DNA from: Anaeromyxobacter oryzae | GTDB taxonomy: Bacteria; Myxococcota; Myxococcia; Myxococcales; Anaeromyxobacteraceae | Reading direction: 5' to 3' | Assembly (NCBI RefSeq): GCF_023169945.1 | Contig: NZ_AP025591.1 | Coordinates: forward strand, 2,378,501-2,442,500 | Length of the DNA: 64,000 nt | Shown here: piece by piece, positions 36,660-46,300 of the stretch | Layout: every line of letters starts with the position of its first letter | Position numbering within the stretch: the stretch's first letter is position 1 | Notes under the pieces: model-generated | Told to the model about the DNA's origin: nothing | The model's database searches: none | What the model saw: only the letters and a program-made list of their open reading frames with translations | Made by a program: the position numbers and the translations under genes

Positions 36660-38174
36660 GTGACCCCCCGCGCCTCCCGCCTCGTCCCCCTCGCCTTCGC
36701 GGCGCTCGCGCTCCTCCTCCACGCGCTCTGCTGGGACCGCTACGGCATCTTCCGCGACGAGCTCTACTTCATGGCGTGCGGCGACCGGCTGTCCGCTGGG
36801 TACGTCGACCAGCCGCCCGGGATCGCGGTCGTCGCCCGCGCGGCGACGGCGCTCTTCGGGACGTGGGTGCCGGGGCTGCGGCTCCTGCCGTGGCTCGCGG
36901 GGGCGGGGACCGTCTGGCTCGCCGGGCGGCTCGCGCTGCGGCTCGGCGCGACCGCCGCCGGCGCCGCGCTCGCCTGCGTCCTCGTGATCGGCGCGCCGGC
37001 CCTGCTCGCCCTCGACCACCTCCTCACGATGAACGTCTTCGAGACGCTCCTCGTGACGGCGCTCGTCGTGGTCCTCGTCCGCCTCGTCCAGGGCGAGGAC
37101 TCTCGGCTCTGGGTCGCCGCGGGCGGGCTCGCCGGGCTCGCCGTCCTCTTCAAGTACACGGCCGCGCTCGCGACCCTCGCACTCCTCGCCGGAATGGTCG
37201 CGACCCCGGCCCGGCGAGCGCTCCGGACGCGGTGGGTGCTCGCGGGCGCCGCGGTCGGGCTCGTGGCGGTGCTGCCGAACTTCGCGTGGCAGGCGGCGCA
37301 CGGGTTCCCGTTCCTCGAGCTCGTGCGGAACGGGCTGCTGCACAAGAACGCGCCGTTCACGCTCGCGAGCTTCCTCCTGGGACTCCTGAAGATGACGAAC
37401 CCGCTCCTCGCGCCCGTGTGGATCGCGGGGCTCGCGTGGGCTCTCGCCGCGCGGCGGGCGGCGCCGGCCCGCTTCCTCGGGATCGGCGCGCTCCTCTTCT
37501 TCGCGATGCTCCTCGCGTCCCACGGGAAGGACTACTACACGCGGCCGGTCCTCCCGGCGCTGGCCGCCGTCGCCGGCGCCGCGGCCGTCCCGCTGCTCCG
37601 GCGCCGGATGCTCGCGGTCGCCGTGCCCGCCGCGGTCCTCCTCCTCGGCCTCGTCCCGGCGCCCCTCGCGATCCCCATCCTCCCGGAGCCCGCGCTCGTC
37701 CGGTACCAGGCGGCGCTCGGGGAGAAGCCGCAGCGCATGGAGCGGATGGCGTACGGCGTCCTCCCGCAGCACTTCGCGGACATGCACGGCTGGCGGGAGC
37801 TCGCCGGCGCGATCTCGAACGTGTACCGGGCGCTGCCGCCGGCGGAGCGCGCGACCGCCGCGGTCTACGGCGCGAACTACGGCGAGGCGGGCGCGATCGA
37901 CGCGTACCGGCGGAGCCTGGACCTGCCGCCCGCGATCTCCGGGCAGAACCAGTACTGGCTCTGGGGCGTGCCCGCCGGGCGGGGCGATCCCCTCCTCGTG
38001 ATCGGCGACGAGGACGAGGACTGCGGGGGGTTCTACCGGGAGAAGGTGCGCGCGGCGAGCCTCCCGCCCTCGCCGTGGGTGATGCCGTACGAGGACGCGC
38101 GGGTCGTGTGGATCTGCCGCGGCGCGCGCGGCCCGGTCTCCGCCATCTGGCCCCGGCTGAAGCGGTTCATCTGA
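36660..38174 (+). CDS. Glycosyltransferase family 39-like membrane protein (ArnT/PMT-type)
   Basis: A 504-residue protein with about ten membrane helices. The first periplasmic loop contains RYGIFRDELYFMACGDRLSAGYVDQPP, in which the conserved Asp/Glu residues of the GT-C fold sit (RDELYF, YVDQPP); this block is typical of family 39 polyprenyl-phosphate sugar transferases. The C-terminal part (from about residue 370) is a periplasmic domain without known motifs. Start GTG 36660, no strong ribosome site. It may add a sugar to lipid A or a protein, as ArnT and PMT do; the target is unknown. Confidence 0.85.
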   Translation: MTPRASRLVPLAFAALALLLHALCWDRYGIFRDELYFMACGDRLSAGYVDQPPGIAVVARAATALFGTWVPGLRLLPWLAGAGTVWLAGRLALRLGATAAGAALACVLVIGAPALLALDHLLTMNVFETLLVTALVVVLVRLVQGEDSRLWVAAGGLAGLAVLFKYTAALATLALLAGMVATPARRALRTRWVLAGAAVGLVAVLPNFAWQAAHGFPFLELVRNGLLHKNAPFTLASFLLGLLKMTNPLLAPVWIAGLAWALAARRAAPARFLGIGALLFFAMLLASHGKDYYTRPVLPALAAVAGAAAVPLLRRRMLAVAVPAAVLLLGLVPAPLAIPILPEPALVRYQAALGEKPQRMERMAYGVLPQHFADMHGWRELAGAISNVYRALPPAERATAAVYGANYGEAGAIDAYRRSLDLPPAISGQNQYWLWGVPAGRGDPLLVIGDEDEDCGGFYREKVRAASLPPSPWVMPYEDARVVWICRGARGPVSAIWPRLKRFI

Positions 38175-38205
38175 CGCTTCCCGACCCCGCGGAGCCCGGC
38201 GGCTC

Positions 38206-38276
38206 GCCCTTCGACTCCGCGCCCGCCACCGGACGCATGCAAACGCGAGAGCGGGCGCTACGCTCAGGGCGAACGG
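38206..38276. repeat. REP-like palindrome
   Basis: CCCTTCGACTCCGCGCCCGC at the left end and GGGCGCTACGCTCAGGGCGA (then ACGG) at the right end, around a central loop with imperfect pairing. It is one of the family found also at 38367-38412, 53698-53744 and 55683-55738. It lies just after the GT39 gene. Confidence 0.75.
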
Positions 38277-38304
38277 ATTTCCCGGTCGGCCAGAGCGTCA
38301 GGCA

Positions 38305-38379
38305 CTGAGCCACACCATGTCCCCGGTCGCCCTGAGCGTCACGCTCTGAGCCACACCATGTCCCCGGTCGCCCTGAGCG
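38305..38379. repeat. 40-bp direct repeat, two copies
   Basis: CTGAGCCACACCATGTCCCC followed by GGTCGCCCTGAGCGT occurs at 38305 and again at 38345, a 40-bp period. The right copy runs directly into a REP-like element, and both contain the CGCCCTGAGCG half of that element. Looks like partial duplication within the repeat cluster. Confidence 0.8.
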
Positions 38380-38412
38380 TAGGCGCGCGAAGCGCGCCGG
38401 AGTCGAAGGGCG
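38367..38412. repeat. REP-like palindrome
   Basis: CGCCCTGAGCGTAGGCGCGC then GAAGCGCGCCGGAGTCGAAG and GGCG, in reverse orientation to the element at 38206-38276. The core GCGCGCGAAGCGCGC folds as a hairpin. It lies just downstream of the FG-GAP lipoprotein stop (38414), so it could act at the mRNA 3' end. Confidence 0.8.
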
Positions 38413-38413
38413 C

Positions 38414-40477
38414 TCACAGGCTCGACCCCACGCAGAACGCGTCGCCCGCGTGGACGACGTTGTTCGACTGGTCGCACTCGCCGACGACGCCATTCCCGCT
38501 CGCGTCGCGGTCGAGCTCGACGACGACCCCGGTCGGCTGGCGCGGCGGGGCGTCGATCCGGAGCGTCACGTCCTCGGAGCGGCCGGGCAGGATCGTCGTC
38601 TTCGTGAGGACGGTCCCGTAGAGGGCGCCGCCGGGATCGGCGCGGAACGTGACCGGGATGCCCTCCGCGGCGGGCACCGCGCCCCGGTTCCACACCCGCA
38701 CCGTCACCGAGAGCGTCCTGGGGCACGCGCTCGTGTCGACGACGACGTCCCCCGCCTCGGCGGCGAGATCCGGCGCCGAGTAGTTCGGGTCGCCCACCGG
38801 GTTCTTCCGGAACGCGTTCAGCCCCGCCATCTGCCAGAAGTTCGGAATCGGCCAGGGCAGCTTCCCGTCGTCCTCGACGTTCGTGACGCTGTACGCGTGC
38901 TGGTTCCACATCGGCCGCGTGCCGACCCAGCGATCGTTCAGGTCCTTGTAGACGGTGATGCCCTTCATGCCGGAGTCGTACTGGTTCCCCCACGGACACT
39001 GGTATGCGCAGACGGAGTTCGTCGCGACCACGATCTCGGCGCGCCCGTCGCGGTTCACGTCGGCGATGACCGGGTTCTCCTGCGTGGTGCAGCTCGGGTT
39101 CACCGCCTCGAACAGCGAGTCGCCGGTGTGGCCGTCGTAGATGTGCGTGTAGCACTCGTCGCCGTAGACGACCTGCGAGTGCCCGTCGTTCATGAAGTCG
39201 AACACCGAGCTGCCGGTCACCTCGGAGTGGTCCTGCGTCGGCCGCGACCAGAGGATGGGGTTCTTCGCGAACGGCTTGAAGACGGTGTACGCGAGCTTCG
39301 CGGCGACGCCGATCTCGAGCTTGCCGTCGCCGTCGAAGTCCGCGATGGTCGGCGGGCCGCCGCCGCCGCCCGGGATCGCGATCGGCCCCCAGATCAGGTT
39401 CCCCTGCCAGTCGTGCATCCGCACCTGGCCCACGCCGACCACCACGATCTCCGGGTGGGAGTCGCCGGTGAAGTCGGCGATCGCCACGAGCCCGTCGTCC
39501 CACAGCGAGCCGTCCTTCTGTTTCGCGGGCCAGCCCGGCTTCGGGTTGCAGCTCGCGTCGTACACCGTGTTCCCGGCGACGATCTCGGGCTTGCCGTCGA
39601 GGTCCACGTCCGCGACGACGGAGATCGGGCCCATGAAGTTCTGCCCCTCGCCGAACTTGCCCTGGCAGAGGACGTTCCCGTCCGCGTCGAGCACGGTCGC
39701 GCCGACGATCACGTTGCCGCGCGGCCCGCCGGTGAGGTTCGCCATCGTCGGCGCGCCCCAGCGGATCCGCGGGCCGATGGTCTCCCAGAGGAACCGGCCC
39801 TGATCGTCGAACGCCACGACGCCGTCCTTCGTGGGATCGAACCCGGAGAAGCGCCCCGTCACGAACACCATGTGGCCGTCGCCGTGGAGATCGCCCGCAG
39901 CGATCCCGGTGAGCCCGTTCACGAGGTGGGAGGGATCGCTCGTCCACAGGTCGGCGCCGTCGTCGCCGCGGACGGCGCGCATCACGCCCGGCACCTCCTC
40001 GGCCGCGCCGAGATCGCCGCGGATGCTGTTGAACACCACCGCGGGCGGCGTGAAGAGATCGCCGGCGGTCGGCGGCGAGATCGGGACGACCACGGGCGTC
40101 ATGAGGACGTCGCGGTAGTCCGGCATGACCTTCGAGCCGGTCCACTGCCACGCCACGCGCGGCGCGAACGGCCCCTTCTCGGGCACGAAGCGGCAGGTCG
40201 GATCGTAGCTCGTGCAGGAGCCCGCCTTGCAGGTCTGGCCTGCCGCGCACGATCCGGAGTCGGTGCACGCATTCCCCCGGCACACGCCGGGCTCCGCGCA
40301 CGTCTGGTCGGCGGCGCAGCAGGTGCTGCCGCACTCCTGCGAGCCGGCCGCGCAGAGCGGCGCGACGCAGGTGCCCCCCTGCCGGACCTGCCCCGAGGGA
40401 CAGTCCTTCTTCGAGCTGCCCGGGCACCCCGCGAGCAGCACCGCCGCCGCGAGGACGGAGTACCGGTCGAGCCGCAT
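38414..40477 (-). CDS. FG-GAP/VCBS repeat lipoprotein
   Basis: A 687-residue exported protein. Lipobox LLAGC with Cys18 lipidated; next a cysteine-rich region (about 25-95) with six or more CxxGQTC-like elements, then at least five FG-GAP/VCBS-type units (for example IADFDGDGKLEIG, ADVDLDGKPEIVA and ADVNRDGRAEIVVATN) with the calcium-binding Asp pattern. FG-GAP repeats form a beta-propeller used for adhesion or ligand binding. The C-terminus (about 580-687) is a CARDB-like immunoglobulin-type domain. It starts at ATG 40477. Likely a surface protein; ligand unknown. Divergent from the polyprenyl synthase gene. Confidence 0.85.
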   Translation of the reverse strand: MRLDRYSVLAAAVLLAGCPGSSKKDCPSGQVRQGGTCVAPLCAAGSQECGSTCCAADQTCAEPGVCRGNACTDSGSCAAGQTCKAGSCTSYDPTCRFVPEKGPFAPRVAWQWTGSKVMPDYRDVLMTPVVVPISPPTAGDLFTPPAVVFNSIRGDLGAAEEVPGVMRAVRGDDGADLWTSDPSHLVNGLTGIAAGDLHGDGHMVFVTGRFSGFDPTKDGVVAFDDQGRFLWETIGPRIRWGAPTMANLTGGPRGNVIVGATVLDADGNVLCQGKFGEGQNFMGPISVVADVDLDGKPEIVAGNTVYDASCNPKPGWPAKQKDGSLWDDGLVAIADFTGDSHPEIVVVGVGQVRMHDWQGNLIWGPIAIPGGGGGPPTIADFDGDGKLEIGVAAKLAYTVFKPFAKNPILWSRPTQDHSEVTGSSVFDFMNDGHSQVVYGDECYTHIYDGHTGDSLFEAVNPSCTTQENPVIADVNRDGRAEIVVATNSVCAYQCPWGNQYDSGMKGITVYKDLNDRWVGTRPMWNQHAYSVTNVEDDGKLPWPIPNFWQMAGLNAFRKNPVGDPNYSAPDLAAEAGDVVVDTSACPRTLSVTVRVWNRGAVPAAEGIPVTFRADPGGALYGTVLTKTTILPGRSEDVTLRIDAPPRQPTGVVVELDRDASGNGVVGECDQSNNVVHAGDAFCVGSSL

Positions 40478-40705
40478 TCGCGTCCCCCCCGTGCGCCCGA
40501 CCGAGGGCGCGCGCGGTCCTCCGTGCACCGCCCGCGCCAGCGCGCCGCCAGCGCGATCCGCCGGGGCGCGGGGAACCGTGTTTCACATCGGGAGAAGCCG
40601 TCTTCGCACGGCTGGGCCCGGGCGCCCCCGCCGGCGCCCTTCCGGGCTTCCCGCCGCGAGCCGTCAGCCCGGGCGGGCGGCCTCCTCCGGCCGGGTCGGC
40701 TTCCG

Positions 40706-40735
40706 TTGACCCAGCGACGGCGACCGCGCTATATC
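40706..40735 (+). promoter_or_regulatory. Sigma-70-type promoter of the polyprenyl diphosphate synthase gene
   Basis: TTGACC at 40706-40711 and TATATC at 40730-40735 with an 18-bp spacer, both close to consensus and unusual in this GC-rich DNA. The expected transcript start (about 40742) lies inside the palindrome at 40740-40755. The ribosome site GGAGG (40767-40771) and ATG (40779) follow. The rest of the 301-bp gap (40478-40778) shows nothing else recognisable. Confidence 0.6.
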
Positions 40736-40739
40736 GCGC

Positions 40740-40755
40740 TTCAACTTTCTTTGAA
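40740..40755. promoter_or_regulatory. TTCAA-N6-TTGAA palindrome (putative operator) at the ispB-like promoter
   Basis: TTCAACTTTCTTTGAA sits just after the -10 box. The same 16-bp TTCAA-N6-TTGAA layout occurs at 49664-49679 before the UbiD gene of the menaquinone operon. These are the only two matches I saw in the window. A GbsR/MarR regulator is encoded at 57863 at the end of that operon. Confidence 0.5.
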
Positions 40756-40778
40756 CGGTCTCCGCCGGAGGTCCTCGC

Positions 40779-41825
40779 ATGGCGAAGGAGCAGGCCATCC
40801 TCGCGCAGCTCGACGCCAGCGCCCAGCGCGGCGTCCGTCCCGAGCGCGCCCAGGCCGCCCTCGCCGACGTCCCGGCCCTCCCCGAGACCCTGCTCGAGCT
40901 CGAGACCCAGCTCACGCGCGCGACGGTCGACGCGGAGGAGAAGCTCCGCGCCGCCGCGCGCCACCTCGTGTCGGCGGGCGGCAAGCGCATCCGCCCGATG
41001 GTGTCGCTCCTCGCCTGCGGCGCGTGCGGTGGCGAGATGCGCGCCGCGGTGCCGTACGCAGTCGCCGCGGAGCTGACGCACTCGGCGACGCTCCTCCACG
41101 ACGACGTCATCGACGATGGCCCGCTGCGCCGCGGGATGCCGGCGTCGCGCGTCATCTGGGGCAACGCGGTCTCGGTCCTCTCCGGCGACTGGCTCCTCAC
41201 CCGCGCCCTCGAGATCGTCTCCGCCGAGCCTGCCCGCTCGGCGGCGCTCCCGACGCTGCTCGCGACCATGCGCCGGCTCGTCGAGGGCGAGGTCCTCCAG
41301 CTGTCGCTCCGCGGCTCGTTCTCGGCCACGGAGAAGGACTACATGGACGTCGTGATCGGGAAGACCGCGTCGCTCTTCGGCTGGGCGTCCGCCGCGGGCG
41401 CGTGGGCCGCCGGCGAGACCGGCCGGATCCCCGAGGCCCTCGTCCGCTTCGGCGAGGGCATCGGCATCGCATTCCAGCTCGTCGACGACGCCCTCGACTA
41501 CGCGGCGGATCCGGACCTCCTCGGGAAGCGGCTCGGCACCGACCTCATCGAGGGGAAGGCGACGCTCCCGCTCATCCGCGCCTGCGAGGCCGACCCCGCG
41601 CTCCGCGCGCGCCTCTCCGCCGTGGTGGACGGAACCGTCGACCCCGAGTCCATGGCGGGCGAGGTGATCGACGCGGTGAAGAAGGTGGGCGGCGTCGACG
41701 CCGCGCGCGCCCTGGCCCGCGCGCACACCCGCGAGGCGATGGAGGCGCTCGAGGAGGTTCCCGACGGCGCGCACCGCCGCGCGCTCCGCGAGGCGGCGGT
41801 CTCGCTGACCGAGCGGGCGTTCTGA
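40779..41825 (+). CDS. Polyprenyl diphosphate synthase (trans-isoprenyl, menaquinone side chain)
   Basis: A 348-residue trans-prenyltransferase. The first Asp-rich motif is LLHDDVID (Asp108, Asp109, Asp112) and the second is LVDDALD near residue 235; both bind Mg-diphosphate. The SAGGKRIRPM lead is also typical. It makes the long isoprenoid diphosphate that the UbiA-type enzyme at 56934 attaches to the menaquinone ring, or an undecaprenyl-like chain; the operator shared with the menaquinone operon favours the former. ATG 40779 with GGAGG 8 bases upstream. Chain length is not decided by sequence. Confidence 0.93.
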   Translation: MAKEQAILAQLDASAQRGVRPERAQAALADVPALPETLLELETQLTRATVDAEEKLRAAARHLVSAGGKRIRPMVSLLACGACGGEMRAAVPYAVAAELTHSATLLHDDVIDDGPLRRGMPASRVIWGNAVSVLSGDWLLTRALEIVSAEPARSAALPTLLATMRRLVEGEVLQLSLRGSFSATEKDYMDVVIGKTASLFGWASAAGAWAAGETGRIPEALVRFGEGIGIAFQLVDDALDYAADPDLLGKRLGTDLIEGKATLPLIRACEADPALRARLSAVVDGTVDPESMAGEVIDAVKKVGGVDAARALARAHTREAMEALEEVPDGAHRRALREAAVSLTERAF

Positions 41826-42023
41826 CGTAGCCCGCGTCACCGAATCTCCGACGGATACGCGCGGGCACACCGTGCCCGCGAGGGTGCCTCGCGCCCGTGG
41901 CCCGTTCCCCCGCGCACCATTCACCATCAGCGGACGAGCCCCCTCAGCCACGGCCCGGACGCACCGCGGGCCGGCGCGAGGGATCGCCTCGCCCGGCCCG
42001 CGTGCCCTTCTCCGCGATCCTCC

Positions 42024-43220
42024 CTAGAAGCTCACGTCCGCCATGCTCGACGGCACGGGGTCCGGCACCGCCGGCGCGCCCGGCTCGGGCGTCTCGCTCT
42101 GCACGCCCGCCTGCGGATCCTCCGGCGGGTTCTGCTCGTCCACGCCGAGGTCCGTGCCCGGGATGCACGCCGACGGGGAGCCGACGTCGAAGCCGGCGGG
42201 CGCGTTCGGGACGCGCACGCAGACCCCGGCGGTGCAGCCGAACAGCGCGCGGAACACCTCGTGCTCGACCGCGTCGTAGCAGGACACGCCGAGCAGGAAG
42301 TCGATGCCGTAAGAGGGCACGTCCCCGCCGGCGACGGCCACGACCGCGCGGCCGCCGACGCCCGGGATCCACCCGGCGCGGCTGAGGAGCAGCTCGTTCC
42401 CGGCGTCCGTCCCGGCCGCGGCCGGTCCGACGAACTCGTTCACCGTGGCGAGGCGGACGCGCGTGACGCCCGCGGCGGTCCGGTGACCGACGATCGCCGC
42501 CGCCGGGATGGGCGGGGTCTGCGTGCGGTCCGGCGTGAAGTCGCGGAGCGCGTACGCGAGCGACTTCGCCCCGCCGACGTGGCCGAAGCCGACGAGGAGC
42601 TTGCCCTCGCCGTTCCAGATCGGCGCCGCGCCGGCCGGGTTCAGCGCGTAGAGGTGGTCGAGGTCGATGCCGAGCGTCCCGCGGCCGCGGTGCGGAAGGT
42701 CGCCCGGGCCGCGGCGCATCGCGCCGGCGGCGACGACCACGTAGGCGTCGTCGCCGGCGCCGAGGGGCTTGCCGTCCAGCTTCCACCGGAAGGCGCCTTC
42801 GGCGACCTGCTGCACGGTGAGCCGGAACGTCGCGACGGGACCGGGGGTGGGCACGTCGACCGGGCCGAACACCCGCACGTCCGCCGAGGCCACCGTCGGG
42901 GTCGTCTTCGCGAGGGCCTCGACCGGCGCGATCACGGCGCGGACGTAGCCGTTCAGGCCCGCCACGGCCGCGTGGATGTTGCAGAGGTACTGGTACGGCT
43001 CGCAGGCCGCGGAGGCCGCGGCGGTGGCGAGCCCGGGGTCGGCGGTCGCCGCGGACGTGGCGGACGCCGTGACGCCCTCGCCGGTCCCGCTCGTCTCGAG
43101 CGTGAGGCCGGCGACGTCCGGGGTCGCGGCGGCGAAGGGATCGGTGGAGCCGTTCCCGCCGCACGCGGCGAGCGCGGCGACGGCGGCGATCAGGGAGAGT
43201 GCGGGGCGCAGCTTGGTCAT
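42024..43220 (-). CDS. Secreted lipoprotein of unknown function
   Basis: A 398-residue protein with a signal peptide ending LAAC (Cys20 lipidated), a Thr/Ala-rich region (about 30-70) and a domain rich in Gly, Asp and paired cysteines (for example CEPYQYLC near residue 73, VSCYDAVEHEV near 309, FGCTAGVC). The C-terminal 50 residues are Pro/Asp/Glu-rich and likely disordered. The family is not recognised. It is divergent from the large DUF3857 gene with 172 bp between starts, and 198 bp downstream is the end of the polyprenyl synthase gene (convergent). Confidence 0.7.
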   Translation of the reverse strand: MTKLRPALSLIAAVAALAACGGNGSTDPFAAATPDVAGLTLETSGTGEGVTASATSAATADPGLATAAASAACEPYQYLCNIHAAVAGLNGYVRAVIAPVEALAKTTPTVASADVRVFGPVDVPTPGPVATFRLTVQQVAEGAFRWKLDGKPLGAGDDAYVVVAAGAMRRGPGDLPHRGRGTLGIDLDHLYALNPAGAAPIWNGEGKLLVGFGHVGGAKSLAYALRDFTPDRTQTPPIPAAAIVGHRTAAGVTRVRLATVNEFVGPAAAGTDAGNELLLSRAGWIPGVGGRAVVAVAGGDVPSYGIDFLLGVSCYDAVEHEVFRALFGCTAGVCVRVPNAPAGFDVGSPSACIPGTDLGVDEQNPPEDPQAGVQSETPEPGAPAVPDPVPSSMADVSF

Positions 43221-43392
43221 GGTGTCGCTCCTGTCCAGCGATGGCGCGTCTCACCTTCCAGACACCGCGGGCCGCCCTTCGTGGAAAGTCACGCCCGGAC
43301 GTCGCTGTGCGCGCCGCTCCCACCCCGCCCCCGGCTGGCGACGCCGCGGGCGATCGCGGACAATGCTCCGGTTCACCGGGAGGGAATGACCC

Positions 43393-46300
43393 ATGCTCGC
43401 CGTCGCCTCGCTGCTGGCCGCGCTCGTCGCTGCCGCCGCCCCGAAGCCCGCGCCCGCGTCGCCCTCCGCGGCCCCGTGGGAGCGGCCCGCGTTCAGCGCG
43501 CCGGCCGCCGACGTCGCGAGGGCCGCCGCGGCGCTCCCGGATCCCGCCGGGAAGAAGGTCGACGTCGACGTCCTCCTCGAGGAGGGCGTGTTCTCGTACG
43601 ACGACGCCGGCCGGGTCACGTTCGCGTACCGCCTCGTCTACCGCCCGCTCACGCGCGACGCCGCCGAGGGCTGGGCGCAGGCCTCCCGGCCGTGGTCGCC
43701 GTGGCACGAGGAGCGGCCCACGGTCCGCGCGCGCGTCGTCCACCCCGACGGCACCGAGCACCTCCTCGATCCGAAGACGCTCTCCGAGGGCGCCGCCGAC
43801 GACTCGGACGATCTCATGTACTTCGACCGGCGCGTGCTCCGCGGCCCGATCCCGCACGTCGCCCCCCGCGCCGTCGTCGAGGAGGAGTCCGTCGTCCGGG
43901 AGACCGCGCCGATCTTCGACCGCGGCACCGTCCAGCGCTGGTGGGTGGGCCGGCCGACCGCGACGCGGAAGATCAGGCTCGTCGTGTCCGCGCCCGAGAA
44001 GCTCCCGCTCGCCTTCGCGCTCCGGGATGGCCTCGCCGGCGCGCCGGTCGAGCGCCGCGAGCACGGGCGGCGCGTCCTCGAGTGGACCTGGACGGACGTC
44101 CCCGCCCGCAAGGCGCTCGAGGCGAACCTCCCGCCCGAGCGCGCCGCCTCCCCGCACGTCGCGTTCGGCACGGGCGCGTCGTGGAAGGCGGTGGCGGCGG
44201 CATACGCGGACAGCGCCGACCGGCAGCTCGAGGGCGCGGACCTCGCCGGCCGCGCGCGGGAGATCGCAGGCGCCGCCCGCGACCGTCGCGAGGCCGCGCA
44301 GCGGCTGCTCGACTGGATCTCCGGGAAGGTCCGCTACACCGGGCTCGAGCTCGGCCAGGCGGCCATCATCCCCGTCCCGCCCGCGGAGACGCTGAAGCGC
44401 GGCTACGGCGACTGCAAGGACCTGTCGCTCCTCCTCACGGGCCTGCTCCGCGCCCTCGGCCACCCCGCGGAGCTGGCGCTCGTGCGGACCGGCCCGGACG
44501 ACGCCGCGGACCTCCCCGGCCTCGGCGAGTTCGACCATGTCATCGTCCACGTGCCCGGCACGCCCGAGCTGTGGATCGACCCGACCGACCCGGACACCGC
44601 GGCGGGCGAGCTGCCCCCCGGCGACCAGGGCAAGCTCGCGCTGCTCGCGAGCCGCGGGACGAAGGGGCTCGTCCGGACGCCGGACATGCCCCCCGAGGCG
44701 AACCGGCTCGAGATCGATCGCGAGATCCTGCTCCCCGAGAACGGGCGGGCGCGCGCGTCGGAGACGCGGCTCCTGCGCGGCTCGCGGGCGGCGGCGGAGC
44801 GGCATGCCCACCGCCGCACGCCGGCCGCCGACCTCGCCCGGGCGGACGAGGCGGAGGCGAAGAGCCTGTTCGTGGACGCGAAGCTGGTGGCCGCGCGGCG
44901 CGACGGGCTCGAGGGCTCGGGCGCGGTGACGGTCCGACTCGAGGCGGAGGAGTCCCGCTGGGCGATCACCGCCGACGCCGACGCCGAGGCGGTGGCCGGG
45001 CCGGCGCTGGTCTTCAGCCGCCTGCCGCCGTCGCTGCGGCCGAAGCCGCCCACGGACGGGGCGGCCCCCGCGCACGGCGAGGACGGCGAGGATCCGGAGG
45101 ACGACGCGGACGCGGAGGAGCCGGGTGACGAGGAGGGCGGCGACGATGCGGCCAAGGACGCCGCCGCGCCGGCCGCGCGGACCGCGGACGTGCTCGCCTT
45201 CGAGGCGCACGAGTCGGTGGTCCGGTACCGCGTCGTCCCGCCGCCGGGCTTCGTGGCGGGCCCGCTGCCCGAGCCCGTCCGGATCGCCGTCGGCCCCGCC
45301 ACGTACGAGCGGACGTTCAAGCTCGAGCGCGACGGCACGGTCACCGGCGTGCACCGGTTCCTGCTCGCGCGGCGGCGCCTCTCCGCCTCCGACGCCGAGG
45401 CGCTCCGGGCCGCGCTCGCCCCGTTCGGTGAGGACGGGCCGCGCGTGAAGTTCGAGCGCGTCTCGGAGAAGCTCCTCGGCGAGGGCAAGGGGCGCGAGGC
45501 GCTCGACGAGATCCGCCGGCTCGCCGCGCTCCACCCGACCGAGGCCCGCCACCACGCGCACCTCGCGCTCGCCCTCGTCCGGCTCGGCATGGGCGAGGCG
45601 GCACGGAAGGAGGCGCGGCGCGCGCTCGAGCTCGAGCCGTCGAACGGCTGGGCGCACCGCGTCCTCGCGAGCGTGCTGCAGCACGACCTGATCGGGCGCT
45701 GGAGGGAGGCCGGGTGCGATCTCGACGGCGCCGCCGCCGCGCAGCGCCGCGCCGTCGAGCTCGAGAAGGACGCGCCGGACACCCGCGCCCAGCTCGCGGT
45801 GATCCTGGAGCACGGCGAGCGGTGCGTGCACTGGGCGAAGGGGGCGAAGCTGGACGAGGCGGCGAAGGTCCTCCGCTCGATCCGCACGCAGCTCAAGAAC
45901 CGGGAGCACGAGGCCGAGCTGCTCGAGGTGCTGCTCCGCGCCGAGCGGTACGCGGACGCGCGGGCGCTCGCGCGGGAGATGAAGGACTCGCCCGAGCGGC
46001 GCGTCGGGCTGCTCGCGGCCACGGCCGCCCTCGAGGGCGCGCCCGCCGCCGTCCGCGAGGCGGCGCGGATCGCCACCGCCGACCGGCCCGCGGCGCTGCA
46101 GGGCGCCGTCCTGCCGCTGCTCCGCGCGCGGCGCTACGCCGAGGCGGCGGCGCTGCTCGAGGCCGCCGGCCAGGGCTCCACCGCGTCCGCCGACCTCCGT
46201 TCGCGCGCGGCGCTCCTCGCCCGCATCAAGCGGAGCGACCGGATCGTCTTCGACGCCGCCGATCCCGCGACGCTGTTCCCGCGCGCCATGCGCGACATCA